Of a DNA stretch of 64,000 nt, positions 20,264 through 28,712 are shown in pieces. Origin of the DNA: an uncultured Prevotella sp. GTDB taxonomy: Bacteria > Bacteroidota > Bacteroidia > Bacteroidales > Bacteroidaceae. Made by a program: the position numbers and the translations under genes. The stretch is from the NCBI GenBank assembly GCA_900314935.1, contig OMXE01000007.1, forward strand, positions 179,017 through 243,016, read 5' to 3'. The notes under the pieces are model-generated. The model saw nothing but the letters and a program-made list of their open reading frames with translations. It had not been told where the DNA came from and ran no database searches. Numbering within the stretch: position 1 is the stretch's first letter; every line of letters starts with the position of its first letter.

Positions 20264-20272
20264 TACCTTTGC
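20264..20272 (+). promoter_or_regulatory. -7 box for the DUF6078-like gene
   Basis: TACCTTTGC matches the -7 consensus 28 bp before the ATG at 20301. A TTTG lies 23 bp upstream (20237-20240), slightly wide for the usual -33 spacing. Confidence 0.7.
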
Positions 20273-20300
20273 GTTTCCATAATCAACTATTCAAAGGTAT

Positions 20301-20738
20301 ATGACAAAAGATGAAGTTTTCAAGAAACAGGCAGAGAAAGGATTGATTTGTTTGAACGGAATATGTGAAAAACGAGAGCATTGTCTGCGTTGGCAACTAC
20401 GGGAGTATGTAGCAAAAAACCGTATGACGTTGACGTGTATAAATCCCAGACATAAGGATGTGGCAAAGGGAAAGTGTCCACTGTATCTGGATGATAAGAA
20501 GATACGAATGGCAAAAGGAATGATGCAGTTCTACGATGAAATGCCGCGTAAGATGGAGGTACTCATCAAAGGACAGCTCATTGCTGCCTACGGACGTACC
20601 ATATATTATGAGTATCGTAACGGCAAACGACTCATATCACCCCAGAAACAGGCATTTATCCGTGAGGTGTGCCAACAATGTGGGTGGATGAAAGAACCGC
20701 ATTACGATGGTTTTGTCGAAGATTATCTATGGGGGTAG
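20301..20738 (+). CDS. DUF6078-like Cys-rich cytosolic protein
   Basis: A 145-residue protein resembling Bacteroidales proteins named DUF6078; the match is from memory and tentative. There is no signal peptide. Cysteines are grouped as CLNGICEKREHC (residues 17-28), TCINP, KCPLY and VCQQCGW near the end, which could bind a metal. The central part carries basic and aromatic residues (RTIYYEYRNGKRLISPQKQA). It has its own promoter. Such genes occur near hypervariable surface loci, but no role is known to me. Confidence 0.6.
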   Translation: MTKDEVFKKQAEKGLICLNGICEKREHCLRWQLREYVAKNRMTLTCINPRHKDVAKGKCPLYLDDKKIRMAKGMMQFYDEMPRKMEVLIKGQLIAAYGRTIYYEYRNGKRLISPQKQAFIREVCQQCGWMKEPHYDGFVEDYLWG

Positions 20739-20790
20739 TCCAATAGAAACTACCATACATAAACCACCATCAAATGAGGATAAATAAATA

Positions 20791-20813
20791 GAGGAGAGTG
20801 TGAAGCTCTCCTC
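20791..20813 (-). terminator. hairpin terminator after the fimbrillin-like gene
   Basis: GAGGAGAG (20791-20798) pairs with CTCTCCTC (20806-20813). On the reverse strand the stem is followed by TATTTATTTATCC. It lies beyond a remnant of a C-terminal sorting tail. Confidence 0.6.
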
Positions 20814-20815
20814 TA

Positions 20816-20905
20816 GTTGATTTCTTAATCACCTTGCGGCCATTGCGGATATAGATTCCCTTCTGAGTGGGTCGCCCGTTAAGTTTTTTCCATCAAGAAT
20901 CTCGT
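20816..20905 (-). pseudogene. remnant of a C-terminal sorting tail
   Basis: Between the stop of the fimbrillin-like gene (20930) and the hairpin terminator, the reverse strand reads LNGRPTQKGIYIRNGRKVIK with no start codon. This matches the tail style of Prevotella secreted proteins (compare GIYIQNGRKFVVK at 8 kb). It suggests that a gene end was left behind after recombination or that the upstream gene lost its tail. Confidence 0.6.
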
Positions 20906-20929
20906 TATGATTTGTTAAGTGTACGATGG

Positions 20930-22291
20930 CTAATAGTCGCAGACTAAGCGTATGGCGGCACGATAAAAGTTATATGAATCATTTCTGGAATTATATTTAT
21001 AGGGATGATTTCCAAAACCTAAAACAGTTCCCTCAGAACTAATACTACATGCATCATATTCATTGTCTGAAACCCAGAACTGGACAAGTACACCCTCATT
21101 ATTTATCCGATCTCCATAACTGTACGCATTATTAAACCACTCATAATAGATTCCACCAGCACCTATATTAAGAGTATTACCGTTACAATCAAATCGCACA
21201 GCTTTTACGGAACCTGTTATCCATGTTCGTGAAGATGCATAGAACAGTTCTGCGACTTCTGCCTTTGTCGGCTTGCGCCAACCAGAAGGTACTGCTGTGT
21301 CATAATCATTGTATGTATAATCGTATTCTCCAGTGGCACCCAGGTTGAGCTTTGCCCATTTCACACTGAGTCCTAAGTTCTTCCAAGTTTGATCCGAAAG
21401 TGTTCCGGAGGCATCAGCTGTCACCATGGCCTCACTCAAGGTGAAGGTCTTGCCATAAACCGTTCCAGCGGTGTAAGTGGCTTCCTTGGTAGATACCAGT
21501 CGTGAGTACTTACCGCCATCGGCATCCTCTGCATGAGCCAGCAGACTGGTATTTGTTGAGCCAAAGACAGCGAAGTAGCCTGCATAGGTATCAGCGTCGT
21601 CGTCGGATGCTGTTACACTGACCACATCCGTAGAAGCATCGCTGCCGCTGACGGTACCATCGGAGGCAATCGTAACAGTTTTATAGACCCCACCAGCTGA
21701 ATTCATGCCGATAGAGGCGATAGCCTTTGACTCAGATGTGAACCTGAAGCGAAGGTAGCTGAGGATATGTGTGGTAAGACCCGTAATCTCGGCCTCGGCC
21801 TGATCATCGGTCAGTTCCAATGCATCACCCTTTAGGATATCGTGCTCAAGGGCATCAGCCAACGTGCCGCCGCCAGCTGTGGAAAGATCCAGTGAGATAG
21901 CCCCGTCGGATACGCTGACATACCCCTTCGAAAGGGAAGTAGCACTGACGGCATACGGGGTATAAGAACCTGCGGTAACAGCATCGGTAGAGGTAAAAGA
22001 ACCTGTACTTGTCCCGACACCGTCGCTCAGTGTCAGCGTGATTGTGGTACCGTCACTCTTGATGAGGAAGATCTTGTCGCCCTCCTCCCATGTGGCATCT
22101 TCACTGCCATACGCGATTCTCGTCTCGGGATCACCAACCAGATCGGGACTCTTCGTTACTGCGGCAACGGTAAGTGTTACCTGATTACTGCTCCTTTGCA
22201 GTGCTGATTTCTCCAGCTCATAAGTTTCAGAGGTGCATCCAGCGATGATCATCGTCATCACGGCTGATGCTAAAAATATAGTCTTTTTCAT
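20930..22291 (-). CDS. fimbrillin-like lipoprotein with C-terminal FISUMP-type domain
   Basis: A 453-residue surface lipoprotein. I start at ATG 22291 (MKKTIFLASAV); the TTG at 22303 only extends it. The lipobox is MIIAGCTSE, so signal peptidase II cleavage at Cys18-20 is expected. Residues about 35-280 resemble a fimbrillin or Mfa-type adhesin domain (ETRIAYGSEDATWEEGDKIF). Residues about 300-450 match the Fib_succ_major or FISUMP domain (GLSVKWAKLNLGA, VPSGWRKPTKAEVAEL, ending AIRLVCDY). It would be an adhesin or surface-binding protein. A 51-residue ORF ends 5 bp upstream, so the two are co-translated. Confidence 0.8.
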   Translation of the reverse strand: MKKTIFLASAVMTMIIAGCTSETYELEKSALQRSSNQVTLTVAAVTKSPDLVGDPETRIAYGSEDATWEEGDKIFLIKSDGTTITLTLSDGVGTSTGSFTSTDAVTAGSYTPYAVSATSLSKGYVSVSDGAISLDLSTAGGGTLADALEHDILKGDALELTDDQAEAEITGLTTHILSYLRFRFTSESKAIASIGMNSAGGVYKTVTIASDGTVSGSDASTDVVSVTASDDDADTYAGYFAVFGSTNTSLLAHAEDADGGKYSRLVSTKEATYTAGTVYGKTFTLSEAMVTADASGTLSDQTWKNLGLSVKWAKLNLGATGEYDYTYNDYDTAVPSGWRKPTKAEVAELFYASSRTWITGSVKAVRFDCNGNTLNIGAGGIYYEWFNNAYSYGDRINNEGVLVQFWVSDNEYDACSISSEGTVLGFGNHPYKYNSRNDSYNFYRAAIRLVCDY

Positions 22292-22296
22292 ATGTC

Positions 22297-22452
22297 TTAC
22301 CAAATTTCTCCGTTACTGTCTGCACTACTTTCATCAATACCGGCACCTTGCAGTTTGGCACCCATGCTCGCAGCGAGTAAACACTGCTCTACGTCAATTC
22401 TACGCACCTTTATCAAGGGTGCGGAATACTTTCTTCTTTGTTTCTTGTTCAT
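22297..22452 (-). CDS. 51-residue leader ORF upstream of the fimbrillin-like gene
   Basis: A short ORF, too small for standard calling, begins MNKKQRRKYSAPLIKVRRID, continues VEQCLLAASMGAKLQGAG and ends NGEIW. The pattern (YxAPxIxVxxxxxExxLLAAS, then acidic and Trp) is one I recall from many short Bacteroidales ORFs placed before surface-protein genes. It ends 5 bp before the adhesin ATG. Its role is unknown. It may be a translated leader, a secreted peptide or a partner of the adhesin. Confidence 0.7.
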   Translation of the reverse strand: MNKKQRRKYSAPLIKVRRIDVEQCLLAASMGAKLQGAGIDESSADSNGEIW

Positions 22453-22515
22453 AATTGTTTAAATTGGTTAGTTAATTACTTTTGTTTATATAATAAAATT
22501 CTTTCTACTTCAGAA

Positions 22516-22608
22516 TCAACATACGGCCATTACAGGATATAAATATCCGGTAGGTCGACTCACAGGCAAGAACTGCCATGCACAGCGATATAAATATTCT
22601 TTTTTCAT
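22516..22608 (-). pseudogene. possible 30-residue ORF or decayed sorting-tail fragment
   Basis: An ATG ORF reads MKKEYLYRCAWQF and ends PVMAVC. In another frame the same bases give ESTYRIFISCNGRMLILK, which resembles a decayed C-terminal tail such as GIYIxNGRKVxIK. It lies in the leader between the -7 box at 22638 and the 51-residue ORF. It could be a regulatory leader peptide or debris. I cannot decide. Confidence 0.35.
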
Positions 22609-22637
22609 AAGTTTGAGTTGATCAGTTATATATAGGT

Positions 22638-22646
22638 GCAAATATA
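22638..22646 (-). promoter_or_regulatory. -7 box for the adhesin operon
   Basis: The reverse strand reads TATATTTGC, a TAnnTTTG match, 186 bp before the 51-residue ORF, implying a long leader. Confidence 0.6.
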
Positions 22647-22698
22647 CCTTATTTATATATAACAATTTTTCTCAAAACAGATAAAAGAATTCTCAAAA

Positions 22699-23859
22699 TC
22701 ACAAAATACTTGCTTTTGCAGGTGTTTTTCCGGTTACAATTTTGTAATTGCGGTAGAAAGTGCCGAGATGGGTGTAACCCGACTGGGTGGCTATTGTTTC
22801 GATGTTGTATTCGGGATGTTTCTTCTGTAGTTCAATGGCATGCTCTATCCGTTTGCGATTGATGTACTTGGTGAAGCTCTCGCCAGAGAGTTCCATAATG
22901 GAGCGTTGGATGTATGTGCGGTTGGAACCTAACAGTGAGGCCACATCACTGATTTTCAAGTCGTGCTGGAGATACAGATGTCTTTCGTTCATCAGCTGCT
23001 CCAAGCTAACCGCTAATGAGGAGGTTGTCTGCTCGTTCTCGTTTTCAGCAATGCTTGGTGAGGAGGGTGTAAGTTCGTTGTCGTTCACATTACTGATAGA
23101 GAACACCGTACGACTTCCTACATAGCCTATCATAAACAGTAGGGTAGAGAAGAAGAGCGATGGGATGGCCAATAAGGACGTATCATCCAAGAAACGCCAA
23201 CGACCGATGATGTTACTGACAAAGGCAAGAAAGACTCCTACGACAAAGAGAATCAAGATGGTTTGTACCTTTTCCAGTCTTTTATTCTCCGTATCAGCAT
23301 AGGTGTTGTCAATAAATCTTTTGTATTGCCGAAGATTGCGGAACCCAAGAATGAAGATGATAATCACTTGTATGGCAAAGCATAGCTTGGCTATTTGGTG
23401 CACCACAGCCTGAAGGAATGTCGTTCCATGGAGACCAGAGAAATCGTTATGATAGAGGTAAGTCTCGATGAAATCGCTTCTTTCTGCTGATGACATCATG
23501 AGATAAAGAACGCCAATGATGAGGAATATAACCAACGCCGGTAGGAACAGGATGCACCGATCGTGCCACAGTTGCCTACGGTTGTCCAGATAATGCGGCA
23601 CCGACAATCCTTTGATATACATGTGGTAGAGTGGAAACACCAAGAGGTTGCAGGCGCAATATAAGGTATCTGTGAAAGGCAGAATAGAGGTGTTGTGGTT
23701 GAAGAAGACAGCATGTCCCATATAGAGCAGTACGGCTACAACCATGAATTGCCACAACCAAAGGCGCAGCTTATCATGTGCTGCAGACCAGTCGAGTATC
23801 AGCACGATCGACCAGAACGCACACACCATCATGGGTAATATGGACAGAACTGTTGTCAT
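22699..23859 (-). CDS. membrane-embedded AraC-family transcriptional regulator
   Basis: A 386-residue protein. Residues 1-230 contain about six or seven hydrophobic segments (LSILPMMVCAFWSIVLIL onward). The C-terminus (about 285-386) is an AraC-type DNA-binding domain: KISDVASLLGSNRTYIQRS forms the first helix-turn-helix, and IETIATQSGYTHLGTFYRNY with KIVTGKTPAKA the second. Such proteins sense signals at the membrane and act on nearby genes. It starts 3 bp after the histidine phosphatase gene, so it belongs to that operon. It may control the adhesin genes just downstream. That is inference. Confidence 0.88.
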   Translation of the reverse strand: MTTVLSILPMMVCAFWSIVLILDWSAAHDKLRLWLWQFMVVAVLLYMGHAVFFNHNTSILPFTDTLYCACNLLVFPLYHMYIKGLSVPHYLDNRRQLWHDRCILFLPALVIFLIIGVLYLMMSSAERSDFIETYLYHNDFSGLHGTTFLQAVVHQIAKLCFAIQVIIIFILGFRNLRQYKRFIDNTYADTENKRLEKVQTILILFVVGVFLAFVSNIIGRWRFLDDTSLLAIPSLFFSTLLFMIGYVGSRTVFSISNVNDNELTPSSPSIAENENEQTTSSLAVSLEQLMNERHLYLQHDLKISDVASLLGSNRTYIQRSIMELSGESFTKYINRKRIEHAIELQKKHPEYNIETIATQSGYTHLGTFYRNYKIVTGKTPAKASIL

Positions 23860-23862
23860 TGT

Positions 23863-25173
23863 TTACTTCTCATCTTTCATCTCTTCATCTCTCATCTCTT
23901 CATACTCATCCAGCTTCTTCAGGAAATAGGTCTTGAAGTCGTTCCAATGGTAATAGGGAGCCATATCAGTGGCAATGGGTAATGTAGCTTCGTTCTCATT
24001 GAGGAGCACCTTGAAGATGACATCGCCGCCGAAGGATTTGCGGTAGAAGATGAACTGGATATTCGCACCCATAGGGAAGATGCGATAGTTATACCACCCA
24101 TTAGCAACCAACTGCTCCAAATCGTCGGTTTGCTCACCATAGCCATTGAGGTTCAACAGACAGGTAAGGGGCAGTACCATGGTTTCATGTCCGAAGCGGA
24201 GGGTGGCACCAGGACGTTCCAGCTGAATACAGCTGTCGGCCTGATGGATGATATTCCGCAGCAGGTTGCGCTGTGAGAAAGGCTGGGTGCCACCGTTATA
24301 CTTACAGTTGGCATAGGTGAGATACCACCATACATTGTTCTTCTCCCAGTTCTGGTAGATCTCTTCAGGTGTAAAGAGGTCGTAAAGGGTAATCTCCTTG
24401 CGCAGTTCCGAACTCTGCAGGTTACTGGCCAGTTTGAAAAGCGTATTACAAAGCTCTTCCCCATCAACATCATAATGGATATAGTCGGGATCGTTGAACA
24501 ATGAGCTCATCACCCGCTGATGAGTAGGACGACGGTCGCAGAACTCCTGGAACAACACCTTGGAGCGCTGAGGCAGTTTCTTGTTATATAAAGGCTTGTC
24601 CTGCTGATTCATGAAATACATATCGTGTTCGCTGGCATCATGGGTGATGCGCAGCTTGGGGTTCTTCAGCAGGAACTGGTGCAACTCGTTCTCCATGGAA
24701 AGGATGCATCGTATCACAATGGTACTCTTTGCATCAATGCACACATCGCCCTTGAACACCTCAGGGAAACGTTCGTACATGCGTGCCGCAATCTGCTGGT
24801 GCTGTTCGGCACCTAACTGAGTAAGCTCACCATCGCGTTTCTCTGCTTCGTCGCGTATCATGATCAAACGGCGCAGCACATCCTTACCAAAGGCTGTCAG
24901 CTTACCCTTCTCATCGGCTTCTGTCAGGATATCCACAGGGTTGTAATAATCGTCAGTACCGATGAGATAGCGAGAGCCGTGACGTCCGTAATGACTGATG
25001 TAGAACGGCTTGTACCCCTTGGGTGCTTTGGTCAGTTCCTTGGTAGGACCTGGATAAGCAAGGTAGTTACTGGCAGAGAAGCAAGGGTTCTGCGCAATCT
25101 CTTCCCGTGCTGTCTGTGCATTCATGACGAGGGCGAAGGTTGCCATCATCAGGATAATCATTTGTTTCTTCAT
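23863..25173 (-). CDS. exported histidine-type phosphatase (histidine acid phosphatase / MINPP-like)
   Basis: A 436-residue exported enzyme with signal peptide MKKQMIILMMATFALVMNAQ. The phosphate-binding RHGxR motif is HYGRHGSRY (about residue 60). The distal catalytic motif appears as RFGHETMVLPL (about 330), with His-Glu where many members have His-Asp, as in multiple inositol polyphosphate phosphatases. Phytate or another phosphate ester is the likely substrate. The last residues, YEEMRDEEMKDEK, are encoded by a GAGATGA-type micro-repeat. It sits between a papain-like peptidase and the AraC gene in one operon, with a GTAGAGA leader before its ATG. Confidence 0.85.
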   Translation of the reverse strand: MKKQMIILMMATFALVMNAQTAREEIAQNPCFSASNYLAYPGPTKELTKAPKGYKPFYISHYGRHGSRYLIGTDDYYNPVDILTEADEKGKLTAFGKDVLRRLIMIRDEAEKRDGELTQLGAEQHQQIAARMYERFPEVFKGDVCIDAKSTIVIRCILSMENELHQFLLKNPKLRITHDASEHDMYFMNQQDKPLYNKKLPQRSKVLFQEFCDRRPTHQRVMSSLFNDPDYIHYDVDGEELCNTLFKLASNLQSSELRKEITLYDLFTPEEIYQNWEKNNVWWYLTYANCKYNGGTQPFSQRNLLRNIIHQADSCIQLERPGATLRFGHETMVLPLTCLLNLNGYGEQTDDLEQLVANGWYNYRIFPMGANIQFIFYRKSFGGDVIFKVLLNENEATLPIATDMAPYYHWNDFKTYFLKKLDEYEEMRDEEMKDEK

Positions 25174-25222
25174 ATTTTTCTCTACTTCTTTTTCTCTACG
25201 AATTTGACTAATTAGACGAATT
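25174..25222 (-). repeat. GTAGAGA leader repeat before the histidine phosphatase
   Basis: The reverse strand of this spacer carries AATTCGTCTAATTAGTC, AAATTCGTAGAGA and a second GTAGAGA, ending 5 nt before the phosphatase ATG. Confidence 0.7.
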
Positions 25223-26248
25223 TCAACTCTTCTTCATCCACACGGCAAGTGTTTTGGCCCTAAGGTAGTTCTCACTGAGATACATCCAGCCGCCGAAGGG
25301 GTTCTCTGTGCCCCAAGAGTTCTTGCAGATGAAGTAGCGACTGCCCTTTTCCGTGCGAGCCAATCCGATAATCTCCATACAATGGTCATCGGTAGTCTGC
25401 CGTTGCTCAAAGGCCTTCTGCCGCATTTCCTGCGTCACCCGCTGTTGTTCGTTCTCTATCTTGGCAATACCCTTTGCGAAAGAGAATTTGGGTTCACTGA
25501 TATCACCCTCCCAGCATACCGCATGACCGCTTTTCAGTGTTTTCTCTATCCTGTTCATCAACGTGTCGAGTGGCACATTCAGGAAAGAGTCGTGGAAATG
25601 GTTGTCGGGTGTTTCCAGCACGAACCTGCTTCCGAAGGGATGGTGAGTGAAACTGGTCAGTGCCTCGTAGTCATCCTCATGACAGAGGCTATGCGCAAAC
25701 TCGAGTGTTGTATATTCGGCTCCCAGCATGAACACATAGCGAGGTAAGCCGTGAAGACTTTCATCGAGCATGCCTCCTATATCCTTGCGGAAAGCCGTAA
25801 GACCCTTCCGTTCTGCCATACTCACCAGTGCCATCTGCTCTATCTTGCGCGTCAGAACGCGGAAATCTACATCATCGCGGTGGAAGGCATCATAGTGCGT
25901 CATTCCGTAACGACTGAGCAGGTGCAGAAGCATCGACGACATACCCCGCATACTGATTTTCTCCTTTCCGCCCGACAGATAGAAGCGGTCGGCCTGCTCC
26001 TCCAGGTATTTCCGTGCGATGAACTGCGGAGACAGGTTCACGGAGTCACCCTCCATCAACCGGTCGCTCTCGATGGTAGCCAACATGGCATAGATCCAAC
26101 AGAGCTCGCTCGCCCCCTGGTCCTTCACGGGGGTGGTCTTGACCAAGCATTCCGTCTGTGGCTTCTGCAGTATCTGCTGCACCTGTCGTTCGCGGTGGCA
26201 GGACGTTAATGACAAAACCAGTGTCAACAGGATGACAAGTTTCTTCAT
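25223..26248 (-). CDS. papain-like (C1 family) cysteine peptidase, lipoprotein
   Basis: A 341-residue surface or periplasmic lipoprotein (lipobox LSLTSCH). The catalytic triad is visible: VKDQGASELCWIYA with the nucleophile Cys at about 50, DDHCMEIIGLA with His at about 289, and CKNSWGTENPFGGW with Asn at about 310. The layout resembles bleomycin hydrolase or aminopeptidase C, but it is exported and shorter, so the substrate is probably an extracellular peptide. It heads the operon with the histidine phosphatase and the AraC regulator. Confidence 0.87.
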   Translation of the reverse strand: MKKLVILLTLVLSLTSCHRERQVQQILQKPQTECLVKTTPVKDQGASELCWIYAMLATIESDRLMEGDSVNLSPQFIARKYLEEQADRFYLSGGKEKISMRGMSSMLLHLLSRYGMTHYDAFHRDDVDFRVLTRKIEQMALVSMAERKGLTAFRKDIGGMLDESLHGLPRYVFMLGAEYTTLEFAHSLCHEDDYEALTSFTHHPFGSRFVLETPDNHFHDSFLNVPLDTLMNRIEKTLKSGHAVCWEGDISEPKFSFAKGIAKIENEQQRVTQEMRQKAFEQRQTTDDHCMEIIGLARTEKGSRYFICKNSWGTENPFGGWMYLSENYLRAKTLAVWMKKS

Positions 26249-26305
26249 AACCTTTTTATGACGTTATCTCGTATCTTCGTAATACCGTAATCACGATGAT
26301 ATCTC

Positions 26306-26346
26306 TAATTACCCCTCGCCCCTTGGAGAGGGGGTAGGGGGTGAGG
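26306..26346 (-). repeat. CCCCCT-palindrome repeat, intergenic copy
   Basis: On the reverse strand CCTCACCCCCTACCCCCT, then CTCCAAGGGGCGAGGGGTAA, closely matches the leuS insert at 10947. It lies between the aldo/keto reductase stop and the papain-like peptidase gene and may act as a terminator for the former. Confidence 0.75.
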
Positions 26347-26350
26347 CTTC

Positions 26351-27289
26351 TCATCTCCCAAGGTTCTTCCTGAGCTGTTCCACGCTACTGGCTCCCACGA
26401 TGACAGAAGTGACACCCTGTTGTTCCAGAATCCAGTTGAGCGCCAGCTGAGCCAACGTCTTGTTATCAGCCTTAGCCTCTTCGTTCCAATTACGTAGCTG
26501 TTGCAGCAGATCAGGTGTGAGCATGGCCGATTTCAGGAAATGCTCCTTGGCCATCCTACTGTCCTGGGGGATACCGTTCAGGTAGCGGTCGGAAAGAAGT
26601 CCTTGTGCCAATGGAGAGAAAGCGATGAAGCCGATACCGTGCGTATGGCAGTAGTCGAGAATCCCATTCTCCAGCGGTTCCCTGTTGAGCATGTTCAGCT
26701 TTCCTTGGTAGATCAGCAAGGGAACATCCCGTGAGCGGAGATACTCATCGGCGAACTTCACTGCTTCCAAAGGCCAGTTGGAGATGCCCACATACAACGC
26801 CTTTCCTGCCCTGACGATATCAACAAGCGCCTGAAGCGTTTCGTCCATGGGCGTGTTCGGGTCGAAGCGATGACTGTAGAACAAATCGACATAGTCGAGA
26901 TGCATGCGCTTGAGCGACTGGTCTAAACTGGCCATGAGGTATTTTCGTGAACCCCATTCGCCATACGGACCGGGCCACATGTCGTAGCCCGCCTTGGTGG
27001 AGATAAACAACTCGTCGCGGTAAGGACCGAAGGTATCGTCCATCAAGCGTCCCATCGTCTCCTCGGCGCTGCCATATACAGGACCGTAGTTATTGGCCAG
27101 GTCGAAATGGGTAATACCGTGGTCGAAGGCAAAACGGGTAATCTCCCTGCTGCGTTCATAGGGATCCACACTTCCGAAATTATGCCAGAAGCCCAGACTG
27201 ATCTCAGGCAGTAAGACACCACTTTGTCCGCAGCGTACATACTGCATGTTGTCGTAACGGTCAGGGGATGCTTTGTATTTCATATTCAT
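26351..27289 (-). CDS. aldo/keto reductase (YghZ/L-glyceraldehyde-3-phosphate reductase type)
   Basis: A 312-residue NADPH-dependent reductase. Motifs are GITHFDLANNYG (catalytic Asp-Tyr region, about residue 54), ELFISTKAGYDMWPGPYGEW (Lys), YVDLFYSHRFD (His) and the cofactor-binding ASSVEQLRKNL at the end. The MWPGPYG stretch and the length fit the YghZ subgroup, which detoxifies small aldehydes such as methylglyoxal. The ATG overlaps the ispG stop (ATGA), so both are translated from one message. Confidence 0.88.
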   Translation of the reverse strand: MNMKYKASPDRYDNMQYVRCGQSGVLLPEISLGFWHNFGSVDPYERSREITRFAFDHGITHFDLANNYGPVYGSAEETMGRLMDDTFGPYRDELFISTKAGYDMWPGPYGEWGSRKYLMASLDQSLKRMHLDYVDLFYSHRFDPNTPMDETLQALVDIVRAGKALYVGISNWPLEAVKFADEYLRSRDVPLLIYQGKLNMLNREPLENGILDYCHTHGIGFIAFSPLAQGLLSDRYLNGIPQDSRMAKEHFLKSAMLTPDLLQQLRNWNEEAKADNKTLAQLALNWILEQQGVTSVIVGASSVEQLRKNLGR

Positions 27290-28710
27290 TTGTTTTCTCC
27301 TTCCTCCTTCGTCCTTCCTCCTTCCTCGATAAGTTCTAGCAGCTTCTCCACGGCCTCTTCCTCAGGAATATTCTTCATGATACATTCCTTACCCTTATAG
27401 AGCGAAATCTTGCCACGGGCAGCACCTACATAGCCATAGTCGGCATCAGCCATCTCACCCGGACCGTTTACGATGCATCCCATGATGCCAATCTTCAGTC
27501 CGACAAGATGCTTCGTGGCAGCCTTGATACGCGCAATGGTGTCTTGCAGGTTGTATAAGGTACGTCCGCAGCCCGGACAAGAGATATACTCTGTCTTGGT
27601 GAATTTGATGCGTGCAGCCTGAAGAATGCTGTCGGCCAGTTCCACGAGTTTCTCATCGAGATGGGGAATACCCTGAACAGGCACACTGTTATGGATGACG
27701 AGCTGATGCGCTTTCTGGTCGATAAAGAGCGCACCTACCGCCATGGCCGCCTTCAGCTGAAGCGACTCCCAATCGGTTTCCTGCAGGTTAAGGGTAACGG
27801 TATCATTGGCAATAGACTGTTCCGCCTGTTGCCTAAGCAAGGCGCATGCTTCAATGGAGTCAACCAGCTTTCTTGCCACGGGAATCTCATATTCCGGCTC
27901 CTCTGACAAAGAGACACGGATGGTATCGCCGATACCTTCTGTGAGCAAGGCACCGATGCCCACAGCACTCTTGATACGACCGTCTTCTCCTTCCCCGGCT
28001 TCAGTCACGCCGAGATGAAGCGGGTAGTGCATGTTCTCCTTGTCCATGGTCGTTACCAGCAGACGGACCGTGCGCACCATCACCACGGTATTACTGGCCT
28101 TGATGGAGATGACCACATTGTCGAACGCTTCCCGCTGACAGATGCGCAGGAACTCCATACAGCTCTCCACGATGCCCTCAGGAGTATCACCATAACGACT
28201 CATGATACGGTCGGAAAGTGAACCGTGGTTCACACCGATACGTACGGCGGTATGATGTTCCTTACATATTTGCAGGAAGGGTACGAACTGTCGTTCTATC
28301 TTTTTCAGTTCCTCAGCATATTCCTCATCCGTATATTCGAGATGCTTGAAGGTACGACCGGGATCCACATAGTTTCCTGGGTTCACACGCACCTTCTCGC
28401 AATAGAGCGCTGCCACATCAGCCACCTTGGCGTTGAAATGCACGTCGGCCACCAAGGGTGTCTGATAACCGCGTTTCCGCAACTCCTCATGGATATGCTG
28501 CATGTTGTTGGCTTCCCGGGTGCCTTGAGTGGTGAGTCTGACAAGCTCACCACCTGCCTCGATGATACGGATGGCCTGTTCCACACACGCCTCGGTATCC
28601 ATCGTATTCGTGGTCGTCATCGACTGAATACGGATGGGGTTATCGCCACCCATAGGAACATTGCCCACAACGGTCACTGAAGAAACTCTCCTCTGATACG
28701 TATTACTCAT
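27286..28710 (-). CDS. ispG: 4-hydroxy-3-methylbut-2-enyl diphosphate synthase, shortened middle domain
   Basis: A 474-residue [4Fe-4S] enzyme of the non-mevalonate isoprenoid pathway, with dxr also in this window. The TIM barrel opens with PIRIQSMTTTNTMDT and contains GVTEAGEGEDGRIKSAVGIG. The C-terminal cluster domain has CPGCGRTLYN and GIMGCIVNGPGE. Between them (about residues 290-375) is a middle domain shorter than the one I recall from Bacteroides and Chlamydia enzymes of about 600 residues, yet larger than in E. coli (about 370). The last residues, EEGGRTKEEGENK, are coded by a C/T-rich dispersed repeat (27295-27329). Confidence 0.95.
   Translation of the reverse strand: MSNTYQRRVSSVTVVGNVPMGGDNPIRIQSMTTTNTMDTEACVEQAIRIIEAGGELVRLTTQGTREANNMQHIHEELRKRGYQTPLVADVHFNAKVADVAALYCEKVRVNPGNYVDPGRTFKHLEYTDEEYAEELKKIERQFVPFLQICKEHHTAVRIGVNHGSLSDRIMSRYGDTPEGIVESCMEFLRICQREAFDNVVISIKASNTVVMVRTVRLLVTTMDKENMHYPLHLGVTEAGEGEDGRIKSAVGIGALLTEGIGDTIRVSLSEEPEYEIPVARKLVDSIEACALLRQQAEQSIANDTVTLNLQETDWESLQLKAAMAVGALFIDQKAHQLVIHNSVPVQGIPHLDEKLVELADSILQAARIKFTKTEYISCPGCGRTLYNLQDTIARIKAATKHLVGLKIGIMGCIVNGPGEMADADYGYVGAARGKISLYKGKECIMKNIPEEEAVEKLLELIEEGGRTKEEGENK
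27295..27329 (-). repeat. CCTTCCTCCTTCGTCC repeat forming the ispG C-terminus
   Basis: CCTTCCTCCTTCGTCCTTCC occurs here as the last codons of ispG. It recurs inside the sulfatase gene at 45361-45394 and, in degraded form, inside an acyltransferase at 44481-44512. Confidence 0.75.
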
Positions 28711-28712
28711 CG

